Origin: Dechloromonas sp. CZR5
Lineage (GTDB): Bacteria > Pseudomonadota > Gammaproteobacteria > Burkholderiales > Rhodocyclaceae
DNA length: 64,000 nucleotides
Assembly: GCF_008711155.1 (NCBI RefSeq)
Contig: NZ_VUYQ01000008.1
Span: forward strand, 62,001-126,000
Direction of reading: 5' to 3'
The notes beneath the pieces are model-generated. The model did no database searches, had not been told where the DNA came from, and saw only the letters and a list, made by a program, of their open reading frames with translations. Shown piece after piece: positions 1 through 10,858 of this stretch. Numbering within the stretch: the stretch's first letter is position 1; each line of letters starts with the position of its first letter. The translations under genes and the position numbers were made by a program.

Positions 1-3000
1 CTGCGCTATGTTGAGATTCTCGATTTCCAGGCCGGCCGGAATCTTGTCGACCACCATGCCGGTATTCACCCAGCTGCGCGCATTGACGTTGATGCGTACG
101 ATCACCGACTCGCCGACACGCAGTGGTCGCGGCCGCATCGGCTTGCCGTCGGCTTCGAACAAGTCGCGCGACAGGGCGATGGCGTCATCGCGATTGGCCG
201 GCATCTTCGCCGGGTGGCCGCTCAGGCTCAGCTGCAGATAGAGCTTCTCCTTGTGCGTGTTCTTGAAGTGCACGCCGCCCTGCAAGGCAGCCGCCGTCAG
301 CGGGCGAACCAGATTGCCCGACGCGGTGATGCTTTCCGGCTTGTCCTTGCCGGCAAACTCGGCACTCCAGCTCGATTCGCCCTCCGTCTTGCCGGCGAAA
401 TTACGACCGAGCAGGAACAGGGCGAGCTTTTCCTGCGTGCTGGTGTAGCGGTTCTTGCCCAGCTCCGCGGCCGCAATGGCGACCAGGTTGTCCCTGCCAT
501 CGACCTTCAGCTTGTGGCGTTCGAGCAGCGCATAGGAGAGTGCCGCATCGCGTAGCGGACTGCCGTAGTCGCCCCACCAGTAGCCGGTATCGCGGCTCTT
601 CTTCACCCCCTCGGCCAGCGCCGTCTGGGCGCGGGTTTCATCGCCCATCAGCTTGAGCGCCAGGCCGAGATGGACCAGTGCCAGCCCCGAGTGGGCCTGT
701 TCGCGCAACTCGAACATCTGGCGCAGCGTGGACAGCGGCGCCTTCGACTCGCGTGCCAGCACGTAGCCGCCATAGGCCAGCACACCGAAACGGCCAGCCC
801 CGGCGTAACGATAGTCCTGCCAGCCGTTCTCGCGATACACCACCTTCCCCGACGGCAGGCCTGCAGCGCCTTCCTGCAGGTTCTTGAGCAGGAACTCCAT
901 GGCGTTTTTGTGCATTGCTTCCGGCACATCGAAGCCCTGTTCGCGGGCGTCGAGCAGGAAGTTGCCGACGTAGGCCGACAGCCAGTACTGGTACTCGGAG
1001 ACGTTGCCCCACAGGCTGAAGCCGCCGTTCGGTGCCTGCATCGCGCCGAGGCGGGCAATCGCCTTGCCCAGCATGTCGGCTCGCTGATCGCGGCTGTAGG
1101 CCTTCAGCCCGAACAGCTTGGCCCCCTCTTCATCGACCAGTACGTGCGGGTAGGCCGTGGAGGTGGTCTGCTCGGCGCAGCCGTAGGGATAGGTCAGCAA
1201 GCCCTGGATGGCGCCGCGCACATCGATCGGCGCTTTGTCGGAGATCACCAGATGCGACTGCACGGTGCTCTTGATGAATCCGCCCAGCTCGCCCTCCTTG
1301 ATGTCGATGCTCTCACCGGGCCCGACCGCCAGCAGCTTCATCACCTGCTGTTGCGGGGTCGCTGCCTGGACCTGCAGGCCAAAGCTGCGTTCCAGCTTGA
1401 GGCCGCTGGCGCTGCTCACGGCCACGCGCACATCGGTCAGGCCAAAGGCGCTGCCCGCCTCGACGGCGAAGCGCAAGGTCTGCTTCTGCTGGTCTTTCAG
1501 CTCCAGTTCGCGCTCGGCATTCGCCACCTTCAGTCCGTCACCGTTGATAACGCGAACCTTGAGCTTCTGTGCCTCGCCCGACAGGTTGTGCAGGTCGAGC
1601 GCGACGGTCGCGTTGTCGCCGACGGTCAGGAAACGCGGCGTCATCAGTTCGGCGACCAAGGGCGCGGCCACCACGGTTTCCGCCTCGGCATTGCCGAACT
1701 TGTCGGGCGCCGCGACCACCGTCATCAGGCGCAGCGTGCCGTTGAAGTCGGGCACGTCGAGCGCCACCTCGGCCTCGCCCTGGGCATTCAACTCAACCGG
1801 CCCCGAGAACAGATCGACCAGCCGGACTTTCTTGGGCAGGCTCTTGGTTGCCTTGGGCGCGGCATCGCCGCCGAACTTCAGCTTGCCCTTCTGGCCGGCC
1901 ATTTTCTCGATCAAGCGGCCATAGACATCGTACTGGTCGGCACCGTAGCGCTGCTTGCCGAAGAAGTGGCCGTGCGGGTCGGGCGTCGCGAAGCGGGTGA
2001 TATTGAGGATACCGACATCGACCGCCGACAGCGTCACCATCGCTTTCTGGCCTGCCGCAGCCGGCGCCTTGACCTTCACCTTCAGCTTGGTTTCCGGCAG
2101 CATTTTTTTCGGGGCTTCCAGCGTGACGGCCAGCTTGCGGTCGCCACGGTCAAGCGGCAGATGCGTCAGGCCGAGGGCGCGAGCCGGGGTCACCTTCTCG
2201 CCGCTGTTGCCCGGACGCAGTACCGCCACTGACACATACAGGTCGTGGCGCTTCCAGTCCTTGTCGACCGGAATGTCCAGCGTCGTGCCATCGGCAGGCA
2301 CAGAGATACGCTTCAGCCACAGGGTCTTGTCGCCCTCGACGGTGACCAGAGCCTCGCCGGCATGCGGTGGGGTGATGGTCAGTTTGGCGGTCTCGCCATC
2401 CTTGTAGGCCGGTTTGTCGAATTTCAACGCGACGCGGTCCGGACGGACGCCCTGCGTTTCATCACCGCGTGCGCTCCAGCCAGCGTAGAAACGAAGCTTG
2501 GTGACCTGCCGGGTTTCCGGATCGCTGATCTCCAGCCGATAGCGGCCATACTTGACCGGCAGGCCGAGCTTGCCACGCCCGCCGTCGGCAATGCTGACGC
2601 TGCCGGTATCGACCAGCTCGTCGGTTTCGGTGAAACCGCTGTGCCAGCCACGCTGGTCATCGAAGCGCCAGTAATAGTCGCGGTTCTCGCGGAACAGGCG
2701 GACCGGCAGCGCCTTGCCGGCGAGCAGCTTGCCATCGGCGTTGGCACGAATGACCTCGAACTGCGCGACGCTGCCTTCGCGGGCGTAGTCGCCGGTGAAC
2801 AATGGCCGCACACCAACCAGCACCGGTGCCGGCCAGATCACCCGTTCGAAATTGCGGACCACCGGGCGGCCACCGGTCTCCAGCAAGCTCAATGTCGTGC
2901 GCACGGTATAGGATGAGCGCTTGCCCTTGGCCGGCGACAGGTCGACGTCAAGACTCAGGTCGCCGTTCTCGTCGAGGACGTTCTGCTCCAGTTCGATGCG

Positions 3001-4836
3001 CTCGCGCTGGCTGTCCTCGTTGGTATCGCCGAACTCGAAACCAGGCAGTTTCTGGGCAAGCGGATTCTTCTGGCGCTCGAAGACGGCCACGCCGAGCAAC
3101 TGGTTACCAGCGGCCGGCGCACCGTAGAGATAGGCGCCCTTGACCGCGATGTTCAGAGTGTCGTCCGGCGACACTGCCGCCTGCTTGCTCGACAGCTCGA
3201 GCTTCATGCGCTCGGGCATGAATTCCTCGACGCCGAAGCGATAGCTGGTCGTCGCCAGCTTGTCGGCCGGGTCGGCACGCAGTTCCAGCGTCCAGAAACC
3301 GGTCGGGGCATCCACCGGCAACTCGATGCGGCTCTGGTAGTAGCCGCCCAACTTGGCATCCGACTGCCAGGTAGCCGTGAACTGGCTCTTGCCGTCGGGA
3401 CGGCGCAGGATGGCCTGAATCGGCTGGGCGGCGACCGGCCGACCATCGGCATCTCGTGCAAGCACCGACAGATCGAACTGTTCGCCCGGCCGGTAGAGAT
3501 TGCGGCCGGAGTAGGCGAACAGGCGTACCGGGCGCCCAGGCAAACCAGCGACATCATATTCGGAGAGGTCGAGCGCCGGCTCCTTGAGGGTGATCATGGA
3601 AATCTGCTGCCCCTGGCGGGCAACGACGACCTTGGCAGTGGCCGGGCGCTCGGCAAAGGCGGCGCGACCGTTTCCGTCGGTTTCGGCGCGGGCGACAACC
3701 TTGGCGTTCTCGTCCATCCACGCTACTTCAACGCCGGACACCGCCTTGCCGCTGGTCAGCGAACTGACGTAGGTATCCGCCCCCTTGGCGAACAGACGGG
3801 TGGCAAGGCCGAGATCACTGACGTAGAAATAGGTGACCTGATAGTCGTAGCGGAAGCGGTTAGGCTGGCTCATCACGGCGATGTAGATGCCGGGCTCGCG
3901 CAGTTCCTTGATTTCCTCGACCGGGATGAAGGTCACGTTGCGCTTGTTGGGTTTCTGCTCGGTCAGGAAACGCCCGACGAAGACGCTGTCGGTCAGCTTG
4001 TGCATCGCGTCGAGCGACCAGTTGTTGATAGCCCCCTTGAGGTCGGTGGCGCGCCAGTCGTATTCCTCGTCGTAGGCGTAGTCGTCATCCTCGTTCTGGC
4101 GGCGGTTCGGCGCCTTGCGCGGGCCGCTGATGACCTTGTCGAGGAAGCGCGGCAACTGATCCGGCTTGACGCGCAGGAACTGGATGTCGACTTCCGGCAC
4201 ATTGACCGTCATCACCGGCAGCCCGCCGTTCTGTTTGGCCGGCAGGACCATGCCGCGACTCGGGAAGTAATAGGCCGGCGATACGGTCGCGGTCAGAATC
4301 GAATAGCGCCCCTCGGCCGACAGTTTCTGCCCGGACGCCGCCGGCAGCCCCGCCGCCACGCGGATCACGTAACGGGTTTGCGGCTTGATGTGCGGAAAAT
4401 AAAGGATGCGCGGATTGTCGCCGACGACCCAGGCGCCCTTGACCAGCTTGCCGCCGTCGGTCTTGACGTCCTCATCCTGAGTGCTGACCTGCGGATTGGC
4501 GATGCCCGGCCTCTGTTCCTCGCCGTACTCATCCTCGTCGTCGTTACGGCTGGCCTTGACGCCATCGGCCGCGCGCGGCGGCATTTCGAAGACCTGAATC
4601 TGATCGTCGTAGCTGCCCCGGGCACTCATCGGATGCGTGAAGCTCAGGGCCAGCGACGGCGCGCCCTCGAAATCGCGATTGGCGACATCGGCGATCTCGA
4701 AGGGACCGGCATCGCCCCCCGCTGCGCCACCGTCGCCACCCGGAGCGTAGAAATGCAGGAGGGCCGCAATGGCCGCTCCCACCGCAATCAACAGTGCCAG
4801 AACCCGACTGTTCAGCCGCCCGGAAAGCAAGGACAT
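1..4836 (-). CDS. Bacterial alpha-2-macroglobulin family protein (C-terminus outside window)
   Basis: Bacterial alpha-2-macroglobulins sit in the periplasm and are thought to trap proteases that breach the outer membrane. 1612 codons are visible and the frame is still open at base 1. The start at 4836 has GAGGG 8 nt upstream and gives a short basic N-terminus followed by a hydrophobic stretch (about residues 12-30). I see no lipobox, so this is probably a signal anchor or signal peptide. Macroglobulin-type beta domains fill the middle. The thioester motif CAEQ is intact at about residue 1220 (bases 1168-1179), inside YGCAEQTTS. An alpha-helical toroid region follows. It lies 106 bp downstream of rpe on the same strand. 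In relatives a pbpC gene often follows, but that would lie outside the window. Confidence 0.9.
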   Translation of the reverse strand, partial: MSLLSGRLNSRVLALLIAVGAAIAALLHFYAPGGDGGAAGGDAGPFEIADVANRDFEGAPSLALSFTHPMSARGSYDDQIQVFEMPPRAADGVKASRNDDEDEYGEEQRPGIANPQVSTQDEDVKTDGGKLVKGAWVVGDNPRILYFPHIKPQTRYVIRVAAGLPAASGQKLSAEGRYSILTATVSPAYYFPSRGMVLPAKQNGGLPVMTVNVPEVDIQFLRVKPDQLPRFLDKVISGPRKAPNRRQNEDDDYAYDEEYDWRATDLKGAINNWSLDAMHKLTDSVFVGRFLTEQKPNKRNVTFIPVEEIKELREPGIYIAVMSQPNRFRYDYQVTYFYVSDLGLATRLFAKGADTYVSSLTSGKAVSGVEVAWMDENAKVVARAETDGNGRAAFAERPATAKVVVARQGQQISMITLKEPALDLSEYDVAGLPGRPVRLFAYSGRNLYRPGEQFDLSVLARDADGRPVAAQPIQAILRRPDGKSQFTATWQSDAKLGGYYQSRIELPVDAPTGFWTLELRADPADKLATTSYRFGVEEFMPERMKLELSSKQAAVSPDDTLNIAVKGAYLYGAPAAGNQLLGVAVFERQKNPLAQKLPGFEFGDTNEDSQRERIELEQNVLDENGDLSLDVDLSPAKGKRSSYTVRTTLSLLETGGRPVVRNFERVIWPAPVLVGVRPLFTGDYAREGSVAQFEVIRANADGKLLAGKALPVRLFRENRDYYWRFDDQRGWHSGFTETDELVDTGSVSIADGGRGKLGLPVKYGRYRLEISDPETRQVTKLRFYAGWSARGDETQGVRPDRVALKFDKPAYKDGETAKLTITPPHAGEALVTVEGDKTLWLKRISVPADGTTLDIPVDKDWKRHDLYVSVAVLRPGNSGEKVTPARALGLTHLPLDRGDRKLAVTLEAPKKMLPETKLKVKVKAPAAAGQKAMVTLSAVDVGILNITRFATPDPHGHFFGKQRYGADQYDVYGRLIEKMAGQKGKLKFGGDAAPKATKSLPKKVRLVDLFSGPVELNAQGEAEVALDVPDFNGTLRLMTVVAAPDKFGNAEAETVVAAPLVAELMTPRFLTVGDNATVALDLHNLSGEAQKLKVRVINGDGLKVANAERELELKDQQKQTLRFAVEAGSAFGLTDVRVAVSSASGLKLERSFGLQVQAATPQQQVMKLLAVGPGESIDIKEGELGGFIKSTVQSHLVISDKAPIDVRGAIQGLLTYPYGCAEQTTSTAYPHVLVDEEGAKLFGLKAYSRDQRADMLGKAIARLGAMQAPNGGFSLWGNVSEYQYWLSAYVGNFLLDAREQGFDVPEAMHKNAMEFLLKNLQEGAAGLPSGKVVYRENGWQDYRYAGAGRFGVLAYGGYVLARESKAPLSTLRQMFELREQAHSGLALVHLGLALKLMGDETRAQTALAEGVKKSRDTGYWWGDYGSPLRDAALSYALLERHKLKVDGRDNLVAIAAAELGKNRYTSTQEKLALFLLGRNFAGKTEGESSWSAEFAGKDKPESITASGNLVRPLTAAALQGGVHFKNTHKEKLYLQLSLSGHPAKMPANRDDAIALSRDLFEADGKPMRPRPLRVGESVIVRINVNARSWVNTGMVVDKIPAGLEIENLNIAQ

Positions 4837-4942
4837 CGACGCACCCTCAGAATGTTTGACAATAATCCGTCGGGCACGAACCCGAGCGGTGGATTATGAC
4901 ATCGATCTTCGGCTGACGGCGGGTGCCGGGCAAGGGAAAGGA

Positions 4943-5644
4943 CTAGACCTTCCCGAGTTCGCCACGCAGGGCGCCGATGATCGAATCGTAGCGGTGCGGG
5001 TCGCTGTCCTTGCCGGCCCCATAGACGGCCGACCCGGCAACGAAGGTATCGACTCCGGCACGGGCGATTTCGGCGATGTTGGCGGTGTTCACGCCACCGT
5101 CGATCTCCAGGCGGATACGCCGGCCGGTCTGTTGTTCGTAGGCATCCAGCTTGGCACGGGCCTGCCTGGCCTTGGCCAGCGTACCGGGGATGAACTTCTG
5201 CCCGCCGAAGCCGGGGTTCACGCTCATCAGCAGCACGATGTCGAGCTTGTCCATGACGTAGTCCATATGGTCGAGCGGCGTGGCCGGGTTGAAAACCAGA
5301 CCGGCCTGGCAGCCGCCTTCGCGGATCAGCGACAGGCTGCGGTCGATGTGGTCCGAGGCTTCCGGGTGGAAGGTGATGATGTTGGCGCCGGCCTTGATGA
5401 AATCGGGGATGATGCGGTCGACCGGCTTGACCATCAGGTGCACGTCGATCGGGGCCGTGGTGCACGGGCGGATCGCTTCGCAAACCAGAGGACCGATGGT
5501 CAAGTTGGGAACATAATGGTTGTCCATCACGTCAAAGTGAATCCAGTCGGCCCCAGAGGCAATGACGTTGGCCACTTCCTCGCCCAGCTTGGCGAAATTG
5601 GCGGACAGAATGCTCGGTGCAATGACGTAGGGCAGGCGGTTCAT
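4943..5644 (-). CDS. rpe: Ribulose-phosphate 3-epimerase
   Basis: It interconverts ribulose-5-phosphate and xylulose-5-phosphate in the cytosol, linking the pentose phosphate pathway and the Calvin cycle. The protein has 233 aa, normal for the family, and a TIM-barrel pattern: [15 protein letters not shown] at the N-terminus, [12 protein letters not shown] with a metal-binding His/Asp, [13 protein letters not shown] in the phosphate-binding loop and EIDGGV near the end. I chose the start at 5644 because GGAGCC lies just upstream and homologues begin near [11 protein letters not shown]. An in-frame start 39 nt earlier would fall in the upstream terminator. It follows the CBB gene run on the same strand, separated from the aldolase gene by that terminator. 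Confidence 0.95.
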   Translation of the reverse strand: MNRLPYVIAPSILSANFAKLGEEVANVIASGADWIHFDVMDNHYVPNLTIGPLVCEAIRPCTTAPIDVHLMVKPVDRIIPDFIKAGANIITFHPEASDHIDRSLSLIREGGCQAGLVFNPATPLDHMDYVMDKLDIVLLMSVNPGFGGQKFIPGTLAKARQARAKLDAYEQQTGRRIRLEIDGGVNTANIAEIARAGVDTFVAGSAVYGAGKDSDPHRYDSIIGALRGELGKV

Positions 5645-5654
5645 GGCGGGCTCC

Positions 5655-5681
5655 AAAAAAACGGCCCCAGACTTCGGGGCC
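5655..5681 (-). terminator. Rho-independent terminator between cbbA and rpe
   Basis: Read on the minus strand, GGCCCC-gaagtct-GGGGCC is followed by G and seven T residues. The hairpin sits 36 bp after the aldolase stop. The rpe ribosome binding site begins within about 5 nt of the T-run. It should end or attenuate the CBB transcript, so rpe probably receives read-through or has its own promoter. Confidence 0.8.
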
Positions 5682-5716
5682 AAAAGCAGACTACCGCAGT
5701 AGTGAAAACGGGGGGA

Positions 5717-6754
5717 TCAGCGGTACAGCGCGGTCATTTTTTCCAGTGGCAGCGGCTTGATGCGGCTGGCCTGACCGGCACTGCCGAAGGCCTCGAAGCG
5801 CTGGCGGCAGATGTCACGGGCGGCCGCCACGGCGGCCTTCAGGAAAGCACGCGGATCGAATTCATCGGGCTTCTCGGCCATCGCCTTGCGCATCGCCCCG
5901 GTCATCGCCAGGCGGATGTCGGTATCGATATTGACCTTGCGCACACCGTGCCGGATGCCCTCGACGATTTCCTCGACCGGCACACCGTAGGTTTCCTTCA
6001 TCGCGCCCCCGTACTGACGGATGACCGCCAGCCACTCCTGCGGCACGCTGCTTGAGCCGTGCATGACCAGATGGGTGTCGGGGATGCGGGCATGGATGGC
6101 CTTGATGCGGTCGATGGCGAGGATTTCGCCGGTCGGCGGGCGGGTGAACTTGTAGGCGCCGTGGCTGGTCCCGATGGCGATGGCCAGGGCATCGACGCCG
6201 GTCTTGGCGACGAAGTCGGCGGCCTCCTCCGGGTCGGTCAGCATCTGCGAATGATCGAGCTTGCCGGCAGCGCCGATGCCGTCTTCCTCACCGGCTTCTC
6301 CGGTTTCCAGCGAGCCGAGGCAGCCCAGCTCGCCCTCGACCGAGACGCCGATGGCGTGGGCCATCTCGACCACCTTGGCCGTAACGAGAACGTTGTAGGC
6401 ATAGGTGCTCGGCGTCTTGCCATCGGGACACAGCGAGCCGTCCATCATCACGCTGGAGAAGCCGCTGCGCATCGATTGCTGGCAGACCGCCGGCGAGGTG
6501 CCGTGGTCCTGGTGCAGGCAAACCGGAATGTCCGGGTATTGCTCGATGGCGGCTTCGACCAGCTTGCGCAGGAAGGGCTCGCCGGCGTATTTGCGTGCTC
6601 CCGCCGAGGCCTGCAGGATGACCGGGCTGTCGCAGGCTTCGGCCGCCTGCATGATGGCCTGAATCTGCTCCATGTTATTGACGTTGAAGGCGGGCAGGCC
6701 GTAGCGGTGCTCGGCGGCGTGGTCGAGCAACTGGCGTAGGGATATCAGGGCCAT
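5717..6754 (-). CDS. cbbA: Class II fructose-bisphosphate aldolase, Calvin-cycle subtype
   Basis: This zinc-dependent cytosolic aldolase condenses dihydroxyacetone phosphate with glyceraldehyde-3-phosphate or erythrose-4-phosphate. The 345 aa match the Calvin-cycle class II subtype. Visible motifs include [10 protein letters not shown] near the N-terminus, the zinc-binding HQDHG at about residue 80, HGSSS near residue 210 and VNIDTD in the substrate loop. The ATG at 6754 has AAAGGAAA upstream. The frame is open for another 50 codons, but that stretch lies inside the end of gap and has no matching homology. It starts 11 bp after the gap stop, so the two are co-transcribed. Confidence 0.95.
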   Translation of the reverse strand: MALISLRQLLDHAAEHRYGLPAFNVNNMEQIQAIMQAAEACDSPVILQASAGARKYAGEPFLRKLVEAAIEQYPDIPVCLHQDHGTSPAVCQQSMRSGFSSVMMDGSLCPDGKTPSTYAYNVLVTAKVVEMAHAIGVSVEGELGCLGSLETGEAGEEDGIGAAGKLDHSQMLTDPEEAADFVAKTGVDALAIAIGTSHGAYKFTRPPTGEILAIDRIKAIHARIPDTHLVMHGSSSVPQEWLAVIRQYGGAMKETYGVPVEEIVEGIRHGVRKVNIDTDIRLAMTGAMRKAMAEKPDEFDPRAFLKAAVAAARDICRQRFEAFGSAGQASRIKPLPLEKMTALYR

Positions 6755-6765
6755 GACGTTTCCTT

Positions 6766-7773
6766 TCAGTGCATGACGTGGCGGACGAGCCGCAACAGGT
6801 TGCAGGTGTAGCCGTACTCGTTGTCGTACCAAGCGACGACCTTGACGAAGCTGGCGTCGAGCGCGATGCCGGCCTCGGCATCGAAGACCGAGGGCTGCGT
6901 GCACCCGCGGAAATCGGTCGATACCACCTTGTCGCGGGTATAGCCGAGCACGCCCTTGAGCGGGCCGGATTCGGCGGCGGCCTGCATCGCCGAACAGATT
7001 TCGTCGTAGCTGGTTTCGCGCTCCAGCTCGACGGTGAGGTCGACCACCGAGACGTCGGAGGTCGGCACGCGGAAGGCCATGCCGGTCAGCTTTTTATTCA
7101 GCGCCGGGATCACCTTGCCGACCGCCTTGGCCGCACCGGTCGAGGACGGGATGATGTTTTCCAGGATGCCGCGCCCACCACGCCAATCCTTGCCGGATGG
7201 CCCGTCCACCGTCTTCTGGGTGGCGGTGGCTGCATGCACGGTGCTCATCAAGCCGCGCTTGATGCCGAATTTTTCATGCAACACCTTGGCTACCGGGGCC
7301 AGGCCATTGGTCGTGCACGAGGCCGCCGAGACGATGGCTTCGCCGGCATAGCGTTCGTGATTGACGCCATAGACGAACATCGGCGTCTCGTCCTTGGCCG
7401 GCGCCGACTGCACCACCTTCTGCGCACCGGCCTCGAGGTGCTGGCGGCAGCTCTGATCGGTGAGAAACAGGCCGGTTGCCTCGATGACCACATCGGCGCG
7501 AACGCCGCCCCAGTTCAGCTCGGCCGGATTCTTGACCGCGCTGAGGCGGATGCTGCGGCCGTTGACGATCAGCTTGTTGCCGTCGACCACGATGTCGCCG
7601 GCAAACTTGCCGTGCACCGAGTCGTGCTTGAGCATGTAAGCGAGGTAGTCCGGTTCGAGCAGGTCGTTGATGGCGACCACTTCGAGATCGGCGAATTCCG
7701 CCTGTTCGGCGATGGCCCGGAAGGCCATGCGTCCGATGCGGCCGAAGCCGTTGATGGCAACCCGAATGGGCAT
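6766..7773 (-). CDS. gap: Glyceraldehyde-3-phosphate dehydrogenase (type I)
   Basis: It catalyses the reversible reduction of 1,3-bisphosphoglycerate to glyceraldehyde-3-phosphate in the Calvin cycle and glycolysis. The protein has 335 aa. The NAD(P)-binding Rossmann start is INGFGRIGR, the catalytic cysteine lies in [12 protein letters not shown] near residue 155, and [11 protein letters not shown] is near the C-terminus. The start at 7773 is chosen for AAGGAGAC upstream and for homology; an in-frame upstream start would add 16 non-homologous residues. It is gene four of the cbbF-P-T-gap-A run. No phosphoglycerate kinase gene lies between gap and cbbA, unlike many cbb operons, so pgk must be elsewhere. 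Confidence 0.95.
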   Translation of the reverse strand: MPIRVAINGFGRIGRMAFRAIAEQAEFADLEVVAINDLLEPDYLAYMLKHDSVHGKFAGDIVVDGNKLIVNGRSIRLSAVKNPAELNWGGVRADVVIEATGLFLTDQSCRQHLEAGAQKVVQSAPAKDETPMFVYGVNHERYAGEAIVSAASCTTNGLAPVAKVLHEKFGIKRGLMSTVHAATATQKTVDGPSGKDWRGGRGILENIIPSSTGAAKAVGKVIPALNKKLTGMAFRVPTSDVSVVDLTVELERETSYDEICSAMQAAAESGPLKGVLGYTRDKVVSTDFRGCTQPSVFDAEAGIALDASFVKVVAWYDNEYGYTCNLLRLVRHVMH

Positions 7774-7820
7774 GGTGTGTCTCCTTGATGATGTGAATTC
7801 TGGGCAAAGCCGCCCCCGCA

Positions 7821-7873
7821 CACCCGGAAGTCGGGTGCGAGAGCTTGAGGATTCGGAGCCCGGCGAACCGGGC
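7821..7873 (-). other. Two hairpins in the cbbT-gap intergenic gap
   Basis: The 118-bp gap between the transketolase stop and the gap start holds two perfect 6-bp stems. GCCCGG/CCGGGC (7858-7873) has a 4-nt loop and CACCCG/CGGGTG (7821-7837) has a 5-nt loop. Neither is followed by a T-run, so they do not look like terminators. They may be mRNA stability or processing elements within the operon. Confidence 0.4.
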
Positions 7874-7891
7874 GGGGACTCAGGTCAGCGT

Positions 7892-9937
7892 CTAGAAGTC
7901 GCCATCGGCACCGCCGGCACGAACGACGGCGCGCAACACCGTCTGCACTAGGTTCGCAGCGGTCAGGCCGAAGTGCTGATACAGGGCGGGGGCCGGGCCG
8001 GATTCTCCGAACTCGTCGATACCAAGGACTTCTCCATCCAGGCCGACGTATTTGCGCCAGATGTCGGTTTGCCCCGCCTCAACCGCCACACGGGCGATAT
8101 CGGGCGGCAGCACGGCATTCTTCCAGCTCGCCGGCTGACGGTCGAAACGCCGAGTGCAGGGCATGGACACCACGTGCACCGGAACACCCTGGGCCTTGAG
8201 CGCGGCCTGGGCCTGCATGGCCAGCGACACTTCCGAGCCGGTGGCGATGATTACTGCCTGCGCGGGACCATCGGACTCCGACAAGATGTAGCCGCCCCGG
8301 CTGGCACCTTCCGCCCGGCTGGCTTCGCCACCATACTGAGGGAGGTTCTGGCGCGACAAGAGCAGGGCGGAAGGTCCGTCACGGCGTTCCAGCGCGTCGC
8401 TCCACGCGATGGCCGTTTCCAGCTCATCGCAGGGGCGCCAGACATCAAGTCCGGGAATGACGCGCAGGCTCGCCGCATGTTCGATCGGCTGGTGGGTCGG
8501 CCCGTCCTCGCCGAGGCCGATGGAATCGTGGGTCAGGACATGGACGACGCGCTGCTTCATCAGCGCGCTCATCCGGATGGCGTTGCGGGCGTAGTCGGAG
8601 AACACGGCAAAGGTGCCGCCGTAGGGAATCAGCCCGCCGTGCAGCGCGACGCCGTTCATGATCGCCGTCATGCCGAATTCCCGCACGCCGTAGGAAATGT
8701 AGTTGGGCACCTCGCCCTCGGCCGTCGCGTGCAAGGCGCGGCTGCCCTTGCCGGCGGTCAGGTTGGAGCCGGTCAGGTCGGCCGAACCGCCCAGCAGTTC
8801 CGGGACGCGGTCGACCAGATAGTCGAGGCTGTTCTGCGACGACTTGCGGGTGGCGATGGCGCCCTCCTTGGCAGCCGCCGTGGCGAGCAGGGCCTTGCGG
8901 ATTTCAGGCCATTTTTCCGGCAGGCCGCCGGCCTGGGTGCGCTCGAATTCGGCCGCCAGTTCAGGGTATTGCTTGCGGTAGGCAACGAAGCGGACCTGCC
9001 ACTCGGCTTCGGCGGCCGCGCCCGACAGGCGGGCATCCCAGGCCTCGCGCAGCGCCGAGGGCACGTCGAAGGGCGCATGCGGCCAGTTCAGGGCGGCGCG
9101 GGTGGCGGCCACTTCGTCGGGGCCGAGCGGCGCACCGTGCACATCGTGGCTGCCCACCTTGTTGGGCGAGCCCCAGCCGATCTGTGTACGGCAAACGATC
9201 AGCGTCGGCTTGCCGGCAACACGCGCCTCAGCGATGGCCGTGGCGACTGCGGCTGCGTCGTGCCCGTCAACCGGACCGACAACGTGCCAGCCGTAGGCGC
9301 GGAAACGGGCCGGCGTGTCGTCGCGGAACCAGCCTTCGACATGGCCGTCGATGGAAATCCCGTTGTCGTCGTAGAAGGCGACCAGCTTGTCCAGCCCCCA
9401 GACCCCGGCCAGCGAGCAGGCTTCGTGGCTGATACCTTCCATCAGGCAGCCGTCGCCGAGGAAGACCCAGGTACGGTGATCGACGATGCTGCATTCCGGC
9501 TGGTTGTAGCGCTCGGCCAGCAGCTTCTCGGCCAGTGCCATGCCGACGGCGTTGGTCAGGCCCTGGCCGAGCGGCCCGGTGGTCGTCTCGACGCCCGGCG
9601 TATGGCCGACTTCCGGATGCCCTGCCGTCTTGCTGCCGAGCTGGCGGAAGTTCTGGAGTTGTTCCAGCGGCAGGTCGTAGCCAGTCAGGTGGAGCAGCGC
9701 GTAGAGCAACATCGAACCATGGCCGTTGGAGAGGACGAAACGGTCGCGGTCCGGCCATTTCGGATTCGTCGGGTTGTGCTTGAGGTGGTCACGCCAGAGC
9801 ACTTCGGCAATGTCGGCCATCCCCATCGGGGCGCCAGGGTGGCCGGACTTGGCTTTCTCGACGGCGTCGATGGCGAGGAAGCGGACGGCATTCGCCAGCT
9901 CGCGACGGAAGGCGATTTCGGTGTGGTCTCGTTCCAT
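7892..9937 (-). CDS. cbbT: Transketolase
   Basis: This thiamine-diphosphate enzyme transfers two-carbon units in the regenerative phase of the Calvin cycle and in the pentose phosphate pathway. The protein has 681 aa, a full-length transketolase. It shows [13 protein letters not shown] near residue 30, the thiamine-diphosphate motif GDGCLMEG near residue 157, [10 protein letters not shown] near residue 385 and [15 protein letters not shown] near residue 470. The start at 9937 has AGGAG 7 nt upstream. Only 10 bp separate it from the phosphoribulokinase stop, which supports co-transcription and probable translational coupling. Confidence 0.96.
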   Translation of the reverse strand: MERDHTEIAFRRELANAVRFLAIDAVEKAKSGHPGAPMGMADIAEVLWRDHLKHNPTNPKWPDRDRFVLSNGHGSMLLYALLHLTGYDLPLEQLQNFRQLGSKTAGHPEVGHTPGVETTTGPLGQGLTNAVGMALAEKLLAERYNQPECSIVDHRTWVFLGDGCLMEGISHEACSLAGVWGLDKLVAFYDDNGISIDGHVEGWFRDDTPARFRAYGWHVVGPVDGHDAAAVATAIAEARVAGKPTLIVCRTQIGWGSPNKVGSHDVHGAPLGPDEVAATRAALNWPHAPFDVPSALREAWDARLSGAAAEAEWQVRFVAYRKQYPELAAEFERTQAGGLPEKWPEIRKALLATAAAKEGAIATRKSSQNSLDYLVDRVPELLGGSADLTGSNLTAGKGSRALHATAEGEVPNYISYGVREFGMTAIMNGVALHGGLIPYGGTFAVFSDYARNAIRMSALMKQRVVHVLTHDSIGLGEDGPTHQPIEHAASLRVIPGLDVWRPCDELETAIAWSDALERRDGPSALLLSRQNLPQYGGEASRAEGASRGGYILSESDGPAQAVIIATGSEVSLAMQAQAALKAQGVPVHVVSMPCTRRFDRQPASWKNAVLPPDIARVAVEAGQTDIWRKYVGLDGEVLGIDEFGESGPAPALYQHFGLTAANLVQTVLRAVVRAGGADGDF

Positions 9938-9947
9938 GGTTTTCTCC

Positions 9948-10820
9948 TCAGGCGCGGCGCTTCAGGTCCATCAGGCGGAGGACCATGGGGGTGAAGATCA
10001 TCTGCATGGCCAGGCCCATCTTGCCGCCGGGCACGACCAGCGTGTTCGGGCGGGTGAGCATGGAGCCGTGCAACATGGAGAGCAGGTACTGGAAGTCGAT
10101 GCCCTTGGGGTTGGCGAAGCGGATGACGACCATGCTCTCGTCGGCCGTCGGGATGTCGCGGGCGATGAAGGGATTGGAGGTATCGACGATGGGCACGCGC
10201 TGGAAATTGACATGGGTGCGGCCGAACTGCGGACACAGGTGGCTGACGTAGTCCGGCATGCGGCGCAGGATGGTGTCCGTCACCGCCTCCTGCGAGTAGC
10301 CGCGCATCTTCTGGTCGCGGTGCAGCTTCTGTATCCACTCCAGGTTGATGATGGGCACGACGCCGACGCAGAGATCGACCTGCTTGGCGATGTCGATGCC
10401 GTTGCCAGCCCAGGCGCCGTGCAGTCCCTCGTAGAACATCAGGTCGGTGCCCCCGGGAATGTCCTGCCACGGCGTGAAGGTACCCGGTTCCTGCTGCCAC
10501 GGCTCGGCTTCGCCGGCATCGTGCAGGTACTTGCGGACCTTGCCGGTGCCGCTGCTGCCGTAATCGACGAACAAAGCTTCCAGTTCGCCGAGCAGGTTGG
10601 CCTCCGGGCCGAAATGGCTGAAGTTCAGGTTGCCGAGCGCCTCCTGCGCCTTCATCTCGGCGCGCATGCTGAGCCGGTCGTAGCGATGAAAGGAATCGCC
10701 CTCGACGATCTGGGCATTGAGCTTCTCGCGCCGGAAGATGTGCTGGAAGCTCTGCATCACCGTGCTGGTGCCGGCGCCGGATGAGCCGGTGATGGCGATG
10801 ATGGGGTGTTTGACGGACAT
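9948..10820 (-). CDS. cbbP: Phosphoribulokinase (290-aa proteobacterial type)
   Basis: It phosphorylates ribulose-5-phosphate to ribulose-1,5-bisphosphate, the RuBisCO substrate, and with RuBisCO is diagnostic of a CBB cycle. The P-loop GSSGAGTST lies at about residues 12-20. Also visible are [17 protein letters not shown] (Walker-B-like region) and [12 protein letters not shown]. The start at 10820 gives [15 protein letters not shown] and has AGGAGAC upstream. The frame stays open far upstream through the FBPase gene, but that is not coding in this phase. It lies 38 bp after the fructose-bisphosphatase stop. Confidence 0.96.
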   Translation of the reverse strand: MSVKHPIIAITGSSGAGTSTVMQSFQHIFRREKLNAQIVEGDSFHRYDRLSMRAEMKAQEALGNLNFSHFGPEANLLGELEALFVDYGSSGTGKVRKYLHDAGEAEPWQQEPGTFTPWQDIPGGTDLMFYEGLHGAWAGNGIDIAKQVDLCVGVVPIINLEWIQKLHRDQKMRGYSQEAVTDTILRRMPDYVSHLCPQFGRTHVNFQRVPIVDTSNPFIARDIPTADESMVVIRFANPKGIDFQYLLSMLHGSMLTRPNTLVVPGGKMGLAMQMIFTPMVLRLMDLKRRA

Positions 10821-10858
10821 GGATGTCTCCTGCGGATGTGAATGCTTTGCCCGGCGCT

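Noticed and set aside
670-2232. 520-codon plus-strand frame opposite the macroglobulin gene
   Set aside because: It is a shadow: the minus-strand protein has clear domains and the thioester motif, while this frame has no known motif and arises from high GC at third positions.
7973-9994. 673-codon plus-strand frame opposite transketolase
   Set aside because: The minus strand is plainly transketolase; this frame is His/Gly/Arg-rich without family features.
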